From Puteibacter caeruleilacunae (GTDB lineage Bacteria; Bacteroidota; Bacteroidia; Bacteroidales; Prolixibacteraceae): a stretch of 64,000 nt of DNA. Location: contig SJCO01000017.1 of the NCBI GenBank assembly GCA_005217565.1, positions 113,514 through 177,513 of the forward strand, read 5' to 3'. The notes beneath the pieces are model-generated. The model saw only the letters and a program-made list of their open reading frames with translations. It did not search any database and had not been told where the DNA came from. Below are positions 36,401 through 45,217 of the stretch, one piece after another (position 1 is the stretch's first letter; each line of letters opens with the position of its first letter). A program made the position numbers and the translations under genes.

Positions 36401-38075
36401 TGGTGCAATGGCCAAAAATTGGGATACTGTTAAGTTTCATCCAACGATATCTTCAGCACAGGTGTTTGTGAAAGAGATTGCAGAACTGACAGGTAATAAA
36501 GATGCTGTACAGATTCAACTGGAGGATGATAGAAACGATGCAGGACTGTTTGCGAGCTTGATTAGTGGTGCAGCGCTTGATTTTTCAGGAGGAACCGATA
36601 GCTCGGGTGGATTTGCTGCTCCTAATACAGCAATTAAAAGTCTCTCAAAGTTACAGGGGCCAATTGGTGGTACTGTTGATAAGATGAAAGATTTGGATTT
36701 TGATCCGGAAGAGTTCTTTGGTTCTTTGGTCAATATGCCGATGGCAAAACTATTTGGTGTGATTAACATTTTCGAGTTGATTTTTGGTGATATCAATATC
36801 AATAATGAGGCAGATGATTTTAAAGGTGTTGTTGGAGGATTGACTAACCAGATTAGTGATGCAAAAGATGAGCTAGTTGCATTGCAGGCTGAGTTGCAAT
36901 CAGCGGCAGAAGATGCCCAGGAAGCCATTGAACAGCAGATAGAGGCTGTTAAAGCGCAATTAACATCATTTGCCAGTCAGATAGAGGATGCTGTAGCTAA
37001 TGCTACTTCTAAGATTCCTAATCTAAAAGTATACAAAACGGATTCGGCAATGATGGTGGAATATGCATGGATTCCTGAATTAGAAGCTAGTAAATCTCTG
37101 TTTGGTGGATTCTTGATTTTTAATGTTCAAAATCCGACGGAGGCCATGCAGATTAAATCAAAGTTGAAGCGACCATTTGATATATCTCAAAAGACAGAGA
37201 TGGGAGTTAGTGGAGAGATCAATGACTTTGATGTGGAATTAAAAGAGTTGATTCGTTTAGCATTTGAACAGATTAAGTTTACAGCGGGCTCAGGACAAAA
37301 GTCAGATGTAAAGGTACGTATGGCTCAAGATGATCCATTCTTGTTTTTAGGACCATTGACATTTATCAACAAATTGCAGGAAATAATTCCAGGCAATGGA
37401 TTTTCTGATGGACCATACATCAAGATTAGTCCTTCAGGTGTAAAAGCAGGGTATGACCTTCCTATTCCTAGTGTGGAGGTTGGGGTATGTTCAATTGCAA
37501 ATATTAGTCTTGGCGCCTCAGTGCGATTGCCATTTACGGGAGAACCGCTTACGTTTAGCTTTAATTTCTGCAAACGTGAGAGTCCGTTTATGTTGACCAT
37601 ATCATGTTTCGGTGGAGGTGGTTATTTTATCCTCACCTCTTCGGTGAAGAGCTTCGTGAGTATGGAAGCAGCGTTTGAGTTTGGTGCTGCAATATCCATC
37701 AATCTTGGAGTTGCCAGTGGTGGAGTGTCGGTGATGGGAGGATTTTATTTTAAGATGGAGATTGTTGATGAAAACACGCAAACTACGCTTACAGGATATA
37801 TCCGAATTAATGGTCACTTGTCAATACTTGGTTTGATAGGAATATCTCTTGAGTTCTATCTTGCGTTTGTGGCGATGTTTGAAGGAGATAAGGTGAAGAA
37901 ACTATATGGTGAAGCTACCGTTAAAGTTAAGGTTGAGGTATTGTTCTTTAGTAAGACCGTGAAGGTTACCTGCCGAAGAGAGCTGAAGGGTAATGATGCG
38001 GATCCGAAGTTTATTGAAATGATTGATCAGCAAGACTGGTTGGATTACTGTTCTGCGTTTGCAGAAGCAGTATAA
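33417..38075 (+). CDS. Giant protein of unknown function with twin-arginine N-terminus (gene 1 of a pair)
   Basis: About 1552 residues from the ATG at 33417 (GTG 33411 and ATG 33429 are alternatives). Residues 29-35 read TRRNFFK, a good twin-arginine motif, followed by a short hydrophobic stretch, so Tat export is plausible though no clear cleavage site follows. The body is largely beta-predicted. Conserved-looking blocks lie near 694 (LWHSQLGV), 749 (RHQIVHESSN) and 811-843 (LGRDHYVKVVRAG, FPFGHKAALVKITERK). Residues 1138-1199 look like a coiled coil rich in Ala, Gln and Glu. The last 180 residues are Gly-rich with alternating hydrophobics (FGGGGYFIL, GVASGGVSVMGG), possibly membrane-interacting. 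I recognise no family. The next giant gene follows after 64 bp. Confidence 0.85.
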   Translation: MASGMLNIDWLKRVENTSSLNDEKKIPPTRRNFFKLSFLGLVSWNPVMNLLTATLSDQIKVRKGLGKVTFLLNDELAWCIDRSDFPAGSSVRFHGGGDLYLLELSNARMPGVGVSLDMKARLMRNSGTWNIHISIEGLGIDQQCGLVEWLKGERINGFLKETVDLKFSTRSAVKLGRQSVHLDKDWNIYFDNGNRVRFKHEYVELNVSKAIVRMPRLSTTQLLKGDRVDLCEIQFPDLYVDELLKGVLWNRLFALSANRRTLNGVRILVGDEDKEGGRMAHLLSVQKKDASISFHPELADENGTLNLTNGLLWINYGSMEVEYNLLASVDRQAAWNTSFRESLYIAGNDEIRNFQLRGTCDHILDFQCGAQLLGMALPVQHATSLPVYLSKPAYIGFSVGKLSGGTDEGEVNYDPQIKQVKIKLKKSIQLKVLRPEDFMVLEFEFFNFKYIKKEQFSFLEIDNKKKPASMIVHFQSQHLMEEAFWEKNALGGENTQNPQLPVRKVRSGKSRLVYDVPSSYGGMPLNMKDILNWSEFTLRINPRARITFATIVEPLKRFAVGTTKSKKKIVPKRDMGNKYSVRAVENRGSVNRKEDLYTPEVVQNMLPAKASSQYNKSVIASVAKKALLVMGPPKAFETSIEAPTRLMISPNQTGDFFHERELEGKSIIISSGNGVQNTFIADSLHTNKAVIYELWHSQLGVKLKDGQVAVDVLPGLRTIRALWARDARKNYKDRPPANQPFLTALDSVDRHQIVHESSNYLIKGYTPKSVNVNRLMLTGLGAWIDFIGNFNYPDLDAIDDLDLLLWEHRSTLGRDHYVKVVRAGYLFPFGHKAALVKITERKLDDGTRSALNRVRMFIVVLEKNVEYGAFDPQNKFIPFNFSEVRLNTSYTPNIDPPGEIISFGGDYNFWVNVNGAAYSFDFTMTDKEGSKTKMLLPLIFVGKSSARKVSRMEQLANIYNAEFNRANAGFANQMVAYADSLVPEDTYFETKSIRFGAMAKNWDTVKFHPTISSAQVFVKEIAELTGNKDAVQIQLEDDRNDAGLFASLISGAALDFSGGTDSSGGFAAPNTAIKSLSKLQGPIGGTVDKMKDLDFDPEEFFGSLVNMPMAKLFGVINIFELIFGDININNEADDFKGVVGGLTNQISDAKDELVALQAELQSAAEDAQEAIEQQIEAVKAQLTSFASQIEDAVANATSKIPNLKVYKTDSAMMVEYAWIPELEASKSLFGGFLIFNVQNPTEAMQIKSKLKRPFDISQKTEMGVSGEINDFDVELKELIRLAFEQIKFTAGSGQKSDVKVRMAQDDPFLFLGPLTFINKLQEIIPGNGFSDGPYIKISPSGVKAGYDLPIPSVEVGVCSIANISLGASVRLPFTGEPLTFSFNFCKRESPFMLTISCFGGGGYFILTSSVKSFVSMEAAFEFGAAISINLGVASGGVSVMGGFYFKMEIVDENTQTTLTGYIRINGHLSILGLIGISLEFYLAFVAMFEGDKVKKLYGEATVKVKVEVLFFSKTVKVTCRRELKGNDADPKFIEMIDQQDWLDYCSAFAEAV

Positions 38076-38139
38076 GTTGAGGCAACAGTGAATTGTCTTG
38101 AGATCTACTAATCTTATAATCTAAAAATCTTTTAACGAG

Positions 38140-41100
38140 ATGAAGCAAAAGATCATAATAACAGCATTGCCTAATGGGGTAATCAACAAGGATGGACAAC
38201 AATATCTTGGGGTATCAGCATTCTTATCCATTCGGTTGGAGGATGATGATGAAAGAACACTTAATGATTTTCCTGATATGTTGGAATGGAGTCAGAAGAT
38301 CAAGCAGGCTTCTTTTATCTTGAGAAGAAATTCTGGTGAAGACATTGCTTTGTCTCTCAATCAAGAGGTTATTGATGATGAGCTATGGACTAAGTTATTC
38401 CATGAAGATATAAAAGTCCTCAAGTTTGTACAAGAGGATCTGGCTGTTCATCGCATTCATTCCTATCCGGTAAAGCATGTGCAGGATTTTGTAATGAAGA
38501 CTTATCGGAAATTAGCTATAGAATCACCTGATCGATTGATTAAGCCTGATCGGTTAATTGATGCGGAGAACTTTGGTGCTATATCAAAGTTTAATATTCG
38601 AGATATAAGGGAAGTAACCGGCCAAACAGGGGCTACAACAGCTTATGTACGTAAGGACATATCGGAGAAGGATTTGCTAAAACGAGAAGATGATTATCAG
38701 AAACGATTTGAATCGGTGTTGAATGATCGAAAGTACATACCTTATAGTCCTACAGCTAATCCTAAGATGGATTTTATTCAGATGAGGGATTTTCATAAAT
38801 TAGATCGACCACCAAGATATTCGTCTCTTCCTCAAATAGAGAAACCTGAATTTGAATTTCACGACGTTGTTTCGATTATCGGAAATTACCCCCAGCTACA
38901 AAGAAAAACTGCTTTGATTCTGGATTTTGAATTTCTTCTACCTGATGATTTTGATGAGGTTGGAACAATCCGCATTATTCCTCAAAATATTGATTTTACA
39001 ACAGAGACAGAGGTGTCGGTGCCAGCTACGGCATATCATTATACTGAAAAGGGTTTTTATGTAAGGGCAACCGAAGATAGTCAGTATCAGAAAGGATTTG
39101 TAACACTTAATTCTGAGCAGTTCACAGTGTATCAGGTGGATGTTGATGGAGCGGCCATAAAGAATAATAATATGGCTGATAATAAGATTCAGGCTAAAGT
39201 GAAGGATATGGTGGTGAGATATAACTTATCGCGAAGTAAGGCCCTTGCAGAAAGAAATATCCCACAAGAAGAGCCAGAGGAAGAAGGAGTACCAACGATG
39301 CGCTCAGCAGGTGTTGCAATTGGTAGGAATGGTATTGCAGAGGTTCTGCATCGACGATTTAAAGCTGGGAATAAGCTTCAAACAAAATTATTGAATGTAG
39401 CTGATACGGATCCCGATTTGAAGGTGATTATGCCTGCCGAAGTATTGTATTCTGACGATGTAAACCAAGGTTTCAGAATGGATATTGCATATGACTCTAA
39501 TCCCGAAAAGTGGTATTCTTTGCATTTTCGACAAGATCGTTATCATTTTGTGGATAGTGAGAATAATGAGGTTGCGATTGAGGGAATTGTTCCTGACGAA
39601 GGATTTACTCAGATTGGTGCTGCGGAGGATACAGAATATCCTGAAGATCTCTATGCAGCAGAGACATTTCTTCGCTGGGAAGGTTGGAGTTTATCGGTTC
39701 GCCGACCTGGTTATGCAATTAACGAGGCTGAGGATGATTCGCCAGATGAAAGTAGACAAAAGGATTTTGTCTATAAAAATAAGCAGGATGAACAAGTGAA
39801 ATACGCTTTTGATCCTACGCGTGAGTTTAGATTACATGCTGAATCGGAGATTGTAAAGGGGACATTGCCAATGTTGAGGTTTGGTCGCGATTATTTAATT
39901 CGGGTGAGGACTGTAGACTTGGCAGGAAACAGTGTCACGCTTGATTTTCAAGCTGAAGATCCGGTGAAGAGTGTTGTCCGAGGTTTTGAATATATGAGAT
40001 TTGAGGCGCTGAACAATCCGGTGTTGTTGCTTGGAAATCCCACAAAAGATGGTGAGTCTAATGAGCATATGGTGGTAAGAAGTAATTTTGATATGACCAC
40101 AGAAGAGTATGCTTCCACATATAAGGGAACATCTGCCGATAAAGCGGTCATTGCTACTCGTCATTTATTACCACCTAAAAATAGTCAGCAGATAGCTGAG
40201 TGTCATGGGAAGTTTGATCTGGCTTTTGGTGATAATCCTTTTATTGCACAGGAGATGTATCAGTTGATTACTTCACGTGATGATCTGTTGGAAGATTCAA
40301 GTGAAGGTTTTGAGAAAGTTTATGAAGGCGATAATGTTGAGTTGGTTTATTTGCCAGATCCAATGGCTGCAGGAGTTGTTTTCTTTGCTGCTCCGGGTCA
40401 TGAAAAAACGCATAGTCAAGATTTTGAACCTAGATTATTTGGTTTCTTTCAGAACTCAGAGGTTAGTGTAAATGATACAAATATTAATATTCCAGAGAAG
40501 GAGTGGTATAAGGCAGAATCACTACGAATAAGACTTGAAGAAGGAGAATGGGGATCAAAATGGGATACAGGTGACAGAATATTTACCGTTTTTCTTCCCA
40601 AAGGAACAAGGATAGTATTAAAGTATAGTAGCTTTTGGCGTAAAGATGATCTGGAAGAATTAAGTGGTCTTTGGAGAATGATCAAAGAAGAGAATCCGAA
40701 GAATCTTCATTTATTGAAGAAGCTGGCATATTCTGGTCGACATTGGATGTTGAGTGCTCCACGAGAACTGGAATTAGTTCATGCTGTTCAGCAACCAGTA
40801 TTACCTCCAGAGATAGAGGATATTCGAACTGATAGAGATTATGATGATACTTTTTCTTTCATTCATACTCGCTTGTCGGTACATGGGAATAGTACTGAAA
40901 AGATTGATTTTAATGCCAAGTGGATTGATCCTGTAGATATTCCTTCTGAGATAGAGCCTCGTACGAAGGATGGAAGTAGCTTAATAAAAGATGTAAGTGT
41001 TGATTATCATGATGAGATAATAGTGAAGGGGAGTTTCCCAAGTGAGGGGAAGACAGATGAGAAAAAGAAAGCTGTATTGTCAGTAAAGAAAAAAGACGAA

Positions 41101-42345
41101 GGAACAAAAAGAGCGGTATTGTCTGCAAGAAAAGCACAAGTGTATCAAGTGCAACCGCAAGCTGCTTCTGTTGTCGCTCAGCTTATGACATTGCCTTTGA
41201 AACATCCTTTTGGAGATACGAAACATCGTTGGGTTGATTATCAACCTGAGGGAACAACCAGGTATTCCGAATATTTTGAAAGTCTGAAAGAAGCTAACGC
41301 ATTGTTGTTTACTCGAGAAGGAATATGGAATGAAAAGGTAAATATTTTGAGTTCTGCCCGTCCTGATGCTCCGGTTGTTGAATATATTATTCCAACATTT
41401 GAATGGCGAAAGTCGAAGAGTGAAAATGCTATGCGTCATGATCGATTAGGAGGTGGATTACGTGTTTATATGAAGCGACCATGGTATTCTTCGGGAGCTG
41501 ATGAGAAACTAGGAGTTGTGTTGAGTTCAACTGGAGGTTCATTGAATAAATTAACCACGATGGTAGCAGGATTTAAATTTAATCCTACCCTTACACAGTG
41601 GGCTATTGACCCGGCTTTCCCATCTAAAGTATTTGATAAGGCCGGACCAAGAGCTGAAAATTTTAGGTATGGTCCAACGGTTGACCGAGGAATAAGTTTT
41701 CCAGGAAGAGCGAATCAGAAAGTTGATGTTGTTGGATATCCTGTTGAATTCGACAATGAGAAAAATCTATGGTATGCTGATATTGGGCTAAATACAGGGA
41801 ATCGCTATTTCCCATTCGTAAAACTTGCTTTGGCTCGCTACCAGGAGCATTCTGTAAGAAAGAATGAAAATGATGTTTGTTTATCTTCTGTTGTATATCC
41901 TGATTTTATTCAGATTGTTCCTTTCCGTAGATCTACAGTCCGTTTTAAGAAGGATCAGATGAACTCAAAATTTGTTGTGGAACTAGAGGGATCTATGCCT
42001 TTGCCAGCAGTGGGGCGACAATATGCCAATTATTTTGAGATCTCATTTTTGGATCCAGTATTGGGGCAACCATTGCATGGAGTTGTTGATGACGGTAGAA
42101 ATGATAATAGAATGGAAGGGAAGGATGCTACAATTTATCTTACTACAGGCGAGGTGAAAAATTCATATTTCAAGGTGAGTAAAGAATTCAGATTACATCG
42201 AAAGTATAAAGAGGCTGCCTTTGAAATTATAATTAAAGAGTTTGAAGCGATTCCTACTCAACGTGGAGTAAAACCTTTTGCTGAAGAGAACCAGCCTAGA
42301 CTGGTATATGCCGATATTTTCAAGGTAAATGCGAAAGAAGACTAA
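38140..42345 (+). CDS. Giant protein of unknown function (gene 2 of a pair)
   Basis: A 1401-residue protein starting MKQKIIITALPNGV with no signal peptide or membrane helix. It appears mainly beta-stranded, with acidic linkers around residues 385-395 (PEEEG) and a Lys-rich linker near 965-990. Distinct blocks are YLPDPMAAGVVFF near 736, LVHAVQQPVLPPEI near 885, HPFGDTKHRWVDYQP near 1022, VVEYIIPTFEW near 1080 and GGGLRVYMKRPWYSSG near 1102. No catalytic motif or known family is evident. It lies 64 bp after giant gene 1 and before a terminator, so the two form a transcription unit. Lack of its own signal next to a Tat-like partner suggests either cytoplasmic action or co-export; both are guesses. 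Confidence 0.85.
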   Translation: MKQKIIITALPNGVINKDGQQYLGVSAFLSIRLEDDDERTLNDFPDMLEWSQKIKQASFILRRNSGEDIALSLNQEVIDDELWTKLFHEDIKVLKFVQEDLAVHRIHSYPVKHVQDFVMKTYRKLAIESPDRLIKPDRLIDAENFGAISKFNIRDIREVTGQTGATTAYVRKDISEKDLLKREDDYQKRFESVLNDRKYIPYSPTANPKMDFIQMRDFHKLDRPPRYSSLPQIEKPEFEFHDVVSIIGNYPQLQRKTALILDFEFLLPDDFDEVGTIRIIPQNIDFTTETEVSVPATAYHYTEKGFYVRATEDSQYQKGFVTLNSEQFTVYQVDVDGAAIKNNNMADNKIQAKVKDMVVRYNLSRSKALAERNIPQEEPEEEGVPTMRSAGVAIGRNGIAEVLHRRFKAGNKLQTKLLNVADTDPDLKVIMPAEVLYSDDVNQGFRMDIAYDSNPEKWYSLHFRQDRYHFVDSENNEVAIEGIVPDEGFTQIGAAEDTEYPEDLYAAETFLRWEGWSLSVRRPGYAINEAEDDSPDESRQKDFVYKNKQDEQVKYAFDPTREFRLHAESEIVKGTLPMLRFGRDYLIRVRTVDLAGNSVTLDFQAEDPVKSVVRGFEYMRFEALNNPVLLLGNPTKDGESNEHMVVRSNFDMTTEEYASTYKGTSADKAVIATRHLLPPKNSQQIAECHGKFDLAFGDNPFIAQEMYQLITSRDDLLEDSSEGFEKVYEGDNVELVYLPDPMAAGVVFFAAPGHEKTHSQDFEPRLFGFFQNSEVSVNDTNINIPEKEWYKAESLRIRLEEGEWGSKWDTGDRIFTVFLPKGTRIVLKYSSFWRKDDLEELSGLWRMIKEENPKNLHLLKKLAYSGRHWMLSAPRELELVHAVQQPVLPPEIEDIRTDRDYDDTFSFIHTRLSVHGNSTEKIDFNAKWIDPVDIPSEIEPRTKDGSSLIKDVSVDYHDEIIVKGSFPSEGKTDEKKKAVLSVKKKDEGTKRAVLSARKAQVYQVQPQAASVVAQLMTLPLKHPFGDTKHRWVDYQPEGTTRYSEYFESLKEANALLFTREGIWNEKVNILSSARPDAPVVEYIIPTFEWRKSKSENAMRHDRLGGGLRVYMKRPWYSSGADEKLGVVLSSTGGSLNKLTTMVAGFKFNPTLTQWAIDPAFPSKVFDKAGPRAENFRYGPTVDRGISFPGRANQKVDVVGYPVEFDNEKNLWYADIGLNTGNRYFPFVKLALARYQEHSVRKNENDVCLSSVVYPDFIQIVPFRRSTVRFKKDQMNSKFVVELEGSMPLPAVGRQYANYFEISFLDPVLGQPLHGVVDDGRNDNRMEGKDATIYLTTGEVKNSYFKVSKEFRLHRKYKEAAFEIIIKEFEAIPTQRGVKPFAEENQPRLVYADIFKVNAKED

Positions 42346-42349
42346 CAAT

Positions 42350-42378
42350 AAATGCCATCACTATTAATGATGGCATTT
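42350..42378. terminator. Terminator after the giant gene pair
   Basis: AAATGCCATCA (42350-42360) and TGATGGCATTT (42368-42378) form a perfect 11-bp stem with a 7-nt loop, five bases after the stop codon. It is convergent with the His-rich gene and may serve both strands. Confidence 0.85.
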
Positions 42379-42402
42379 ACTTTCTAGAGTTAATGGTTAT
42401 CA

Positions 42403-43131
42403 CTATAAATTAATCGATATATGTAGTCCGGCAGGTCTGGGTACAACATGATATCCTCCTCTACAAGTTTGGAAATAAAGATTTCCGGTTGAGAAATAAA
42501 CATGTCCACCAACACTTAATCGCTTACATCCATGTGGCAATGTTCTAACAACCATGTTTCGAGGTGATTCAATTACAACGTATCCAATGCCGGGAAGATA
42601 ATCATAACAGTAACCATCTACATAATAGTAGCTTCTGTGATGGTGTCTAACAACTACAGGTTTTCTGTAAAAATTAGTTACTACTACTCCGTGATTATGG
42701 TGGCGATACCATTTGTGTTTCTCATAATGACAGTGTCTATCATGATGAGGGGAATGATACCTGTAAGAATGGTTCCTGTGATAATTTCTATGATATTCCC
42801 TATGATGATTCCTATCGTAATCCCTGTGATGATCTCTATGGTAGCTTTTGTGAGCATATCGATCCTTTTGTTGATGATGGTTCCCGCGGTATTTATTTTG
42901 ATCGCAGTGATTATATTTCTTATCTGCCTTATAGCGACCATCATCTCTTCTATCCCATTTGTATTGGCCTTTATCTTTAGGGATATATCTTTTCTCATGT
43001 TGTTTGTGCTCATACTTTCTTTTGTCATGACTGTTTTGACGATGACGCTGTGCATGAGTTTGAACAGTACTGGCAACCATAAGGGCTGCACTTAAGGCTA
43101 CTGTGGCGTATATGTATATTGACTTTTTCAT
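42403..43131 (-). CDS. Secreted histidine-rich protein
   Basis: The ATG at 43131 (TTG at 43140 is an alternative) gives 242 residues with a signal peptide MKKSIYIYATVALSAALMV ending near THAQ. Residues about 28-165 are dominated by His, Arg, Lys, Tyr and Asp; by my count about 28 of some 140 residues are His, with a degenerate repeat of the type HHRDYDRNHHREYHRN. The C-terminal 75 residues are a compact Tyr/Gly/Val-rich beta domain (YYYVDGYCYDYLPGIGYVV, LPHGCKRLSVGGHVYFSTG) resembling DUF6515-like tails. Likely periplasmic or outer-surface; metal binding (zinc, nickel, copper) is plausible from composition only. It lies next to a hydrogenase locus, but no nickel enzyme is encoded there. Confidence 0.7.
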   Translation of the reverse strand: MKKSIYIYATVALSAALMVASTVQTHAQRHRQNSHDKRKYEHKQHEKRYIPKDKGQYKWDRRDDGRYKADKKYNHCDQNKYRGNHHQQKDRYAHKSYHRDHHRDYDRNHHREYHRNYHRNHSYRYHSPHHDRHCHYEKHKWYRHHNHGVVVTNFYRKPVVVRHHHRSYYYVDGYCYDYLPGIGYVVIESPRNMVVRTLPHGCKRLSVGGHVYFSTGNLYFQTCRGGYHVVPRPAGLHISINL

Positions 43132-43301
43132 AGCGTTCAATTTTTATCAGTTCAACAATATCTCTCTCCTCTGTCTTATTCTTCCTTCTCTGTTTTAAAA
43201 GTCAATTTACCGGTAAACTTTACAATAGAACAAACAAGCATCGTGCCAAAAATTAAAAATTTAAATTTCGTACTTTTGTAAATGAATAAAATGCTACGTC
43301 A

Positions 43302-45083
43302 ATGAGGTTCAATAGCCGGTTCAATAAAAGCTCGTTTCGCTGGGAAGATACTTTGCTCGATACTGCAGGGGAGGTCATTCCTCAGGTATATAATTCCTTG
43401 AAAAATTATCGATTGGTATTGCTGGTTGCTGATGCAGAAGGCCGGATCGGTCATATTGCTGGCAATGAGGATTTTTGTTCGCGATTGAGAAAATATAAAA
43501 TTCAGGAAGGAGAACAATTGAACGATAACTTATTGATTTCTTTTTCCCAACCATCAGAAGTAATTCATGATGATTGGAAAGTGTTTCGATCAAAATCATG
43601 GTCTTGTATTGCAGGGAAGATCTATAAGAATGAAAAAGACTCGGTAGGGAGAATTGTTTTATTAGGAAAGTTTGAATCTGTATATGGGCACTTGTTAGCT
43701 GTTTTGGATGCGACGCGAATGGCGATTCAGAATAAACTGCTGGCACATAAAATCTGGCACAGTCTGCATGACAATAAACAGTTTATTTATGGGATCACCA
43801 ATAGCATTGAATTTGGAGTAATGGCAATGGATCGTGAAGGAACCATTCTATTTGTAAATGATGGAGCATGTAGAAGGGTAAATATCCGAAGACGAGACCT
43901 TTTGAATACTAGTGTAGCCAAGATTATGCCATCATGGAAAAGTATTTTTCGTCAGGTGATGGAGGGGAAGCGGATTATTAATGAAGAGTTGGAATTTAAT
44001 AATGTGACTTCTCGATTTGTTTTTAATGCAATGCCTATTCTTGATGTGGATGGAACAAATGAATTACTTGGCGCCGTGATTTCCTTTAGAGGGATGCAGC
44101 GAGTAATTAACCTGGTAAATAAATATACCGGAATGCGTGCGCGATATACATTTGATGATATTATTCATGAGAGTCATCAGATGAGTGAACTTGTGAATTA
44201 TGTGAAAACAGTTGCAGATGGTCCTTCAACAATTTTAATTCAAGGTCCTAGTGGGACAGGGAAAGAAGTGATTGCACAGTCTATCCATAATGCTAGTCGA
44301 CGCTCGGAGTGTGGTTTCGTTGCAATAAACTGTGCTGCTATTGCAGAATCTCTTATTGAAAGTGAATTGTTTGGATATGATGATGGGGCTTTTACTGGTG
44401 CTAAAAAAGGAGGCCATCCCGGAAAATTTGAATTGGCAAACCATGGAACCCTATTTCTTGATGAGATTGGTGAAATGCCCTTAAATCTTCAAGTGAAGTT
44501 GTTGCGTGTGCTGCAGGAAGGAACGGTTACACGAATTGGAGGTGATAAGGAGATCCCTGTGGATATTAGAATAATTGCTGCGACCAATAAAAATTTGAAA
44601 GAAGAGGTAGATAAAGGGAATTTTCGTCTGGATCTTTATTACCGACTACATGTTATTCCAATTGAAATTCCAGCACTGAGAGAAAGACAAGAGGATATAT
44701 TGCCTTTATTTAAGTATTTTCTTAGTAGTAAGGCTGTAAAGTTGGAGCGAAATATTCCATCAATAACACCGAAAGTTCATGCAGAATTACTGTCGTATAG
44801 TTGGCCTGGTAATATTCGAGAATTGGAGAATTTTGCAGAGATGTTCATTAATATGAATGGCAAAGTAAAGATTACTCACCTGGAACAAGTAAAAGAGCAA
44901 AATCAGCAAATGAAGCCTGCTTCAGAATTAAGTGAAGTTGAGGGAACGCTTAGTGATGTTGAAAAGGTGGTCATTGCTCAACGTTTGGAAAAAATGGAAG
45001 GGAATATTACCCGTGTTGCTCAGTCATTGGGTATTGGAAGAAATACGCTTTATCAGAAAATGAAAAAACATGGATTAGATTAG
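43302..45083 (+). CDS. Sigma-54-dependent Fis-family transcriptional activator
   Basis: A 593-residue enhancer-binding protein. An N-terminal GAF-like sensory region (about 20-150) and a PAS-like domain (about 165-280, NSIEFGVMAMDREGTILFVN) precede the AAA+ domain: Walker A GPSGTGKE, the sigma-54-contacting GAFTGA in FGYDDGAFTGAKKGG, Walker B GTLFLDEIGEMP, and RLDLYYRLHVIPIEIPALR. A Fis-type helix-turn-helix ends the protein (VAQSLGIGRNTLYQKMKKHG). Three 15-bp dyads and a sigma-54-type promoter follow before the hydrogenase operon, so this is very probably its direct activator. A possible -7 box TACTTTTG lies at 43271-43278. Confidence 0.95.
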   Translation: MRFNSRFNKSSFRWEDTLLDTAGEVIPQVYNSLKNYRLVLLVADAEGRIGHIAGNEDFCSRLRKYKIQEGEQLNDNLLISFSQPSEVIHDDWKVFRSKSWSCIAGKIYKNEKDSVGRIVLLGKFESVYGHLLAVLDATRMAIQNKLLAHKIWHSLHDNKQFIYGITNSIEFGVMAMDREGTILFVNDGACRRVNIRRRDLLNTSVAKIMPSWKSIFRQVMEGKRIINEELEFNNVTSRFVFNAMPILDVDGTNELLGAVISFRGMQRVINLVNKYTGMRARYTFDDIIHESHQMSELVNYVKTVADGPSTILIQGPSGTGKEVIAQSIHNASRRSECGFVAINCAAIAESLIESELFGYDDGAFTGAKKGGHPGKFELANHGTLFLDEIGEMPLNLQVKLLRVLQEGTVTRIGGDKEIPVDIRIIAATNKNLKEEVDKGNFRLDLYYRLHVIPIEIPALRERQEDILPLFKYFLSSKAVKLERNIPSITPKVHAELLSYSWPGNIRELENFAEMFINMNGKVKITHLEQVKEQNQQMKPASELSEVEGTLSDVEKVVIAQRLEKMEGNITRVAQSLGIGRNTLYQKMKKHGLD

Positions 45084-45085
45084 GT

Positions 45086-45150
45086 GTTCAAAAATAGGAC
45101 GGTGTACTAAAAGTGAACGCCTAAAAAATAAAAGTGTCCTAAAATAGAAC
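45086..45150. promoter_or_regulatory. Three activator-binding dyads upstream of the hydrogenase operon
   Basis: GTTCAAAAATAGGAC (45086-45100), GTACTAAAAGTGAAC (45104-45118) and GTCCTAAAATAGAAC (45136-45150) share GTnCwAAAAnnGrAC, an imperfect palindrome with GTnC/GnAC arms, each preceded by GT. They lie 68-132 bp upstream of the sigma-54 promoter candidate, the normal enhancer distance for a Fis-type activator. Confidence 0.65.
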
Positions 45151-45217
45151 ATGTGACTTGCCTTTATTTTATAGTTTGATTTTATTAAGTGTCACTAGGT
45201 CAGTGTTTTGCTATTTG

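Noticed and set aside
36515..36928. 137-codon minus-strand frame inside giant gene 1
   Set aside because: It is a shadow of the coding strand with low-complexity Ser/Ala/Asn composition and no upstream signals.
42637..43095. Long plus-strand frame of about 150 codons encoding a highly hydrophobic, Met/Ile/Val-rich peptide
   Set aside because: It is the exact antisense of the histidine-rich gene. His codons CAT/CAC read as ATG/GTG and neighbouring codons as ATA/ATT on the other strand, which produces a false membrane protein. There is no promoter or separate conservation signal.
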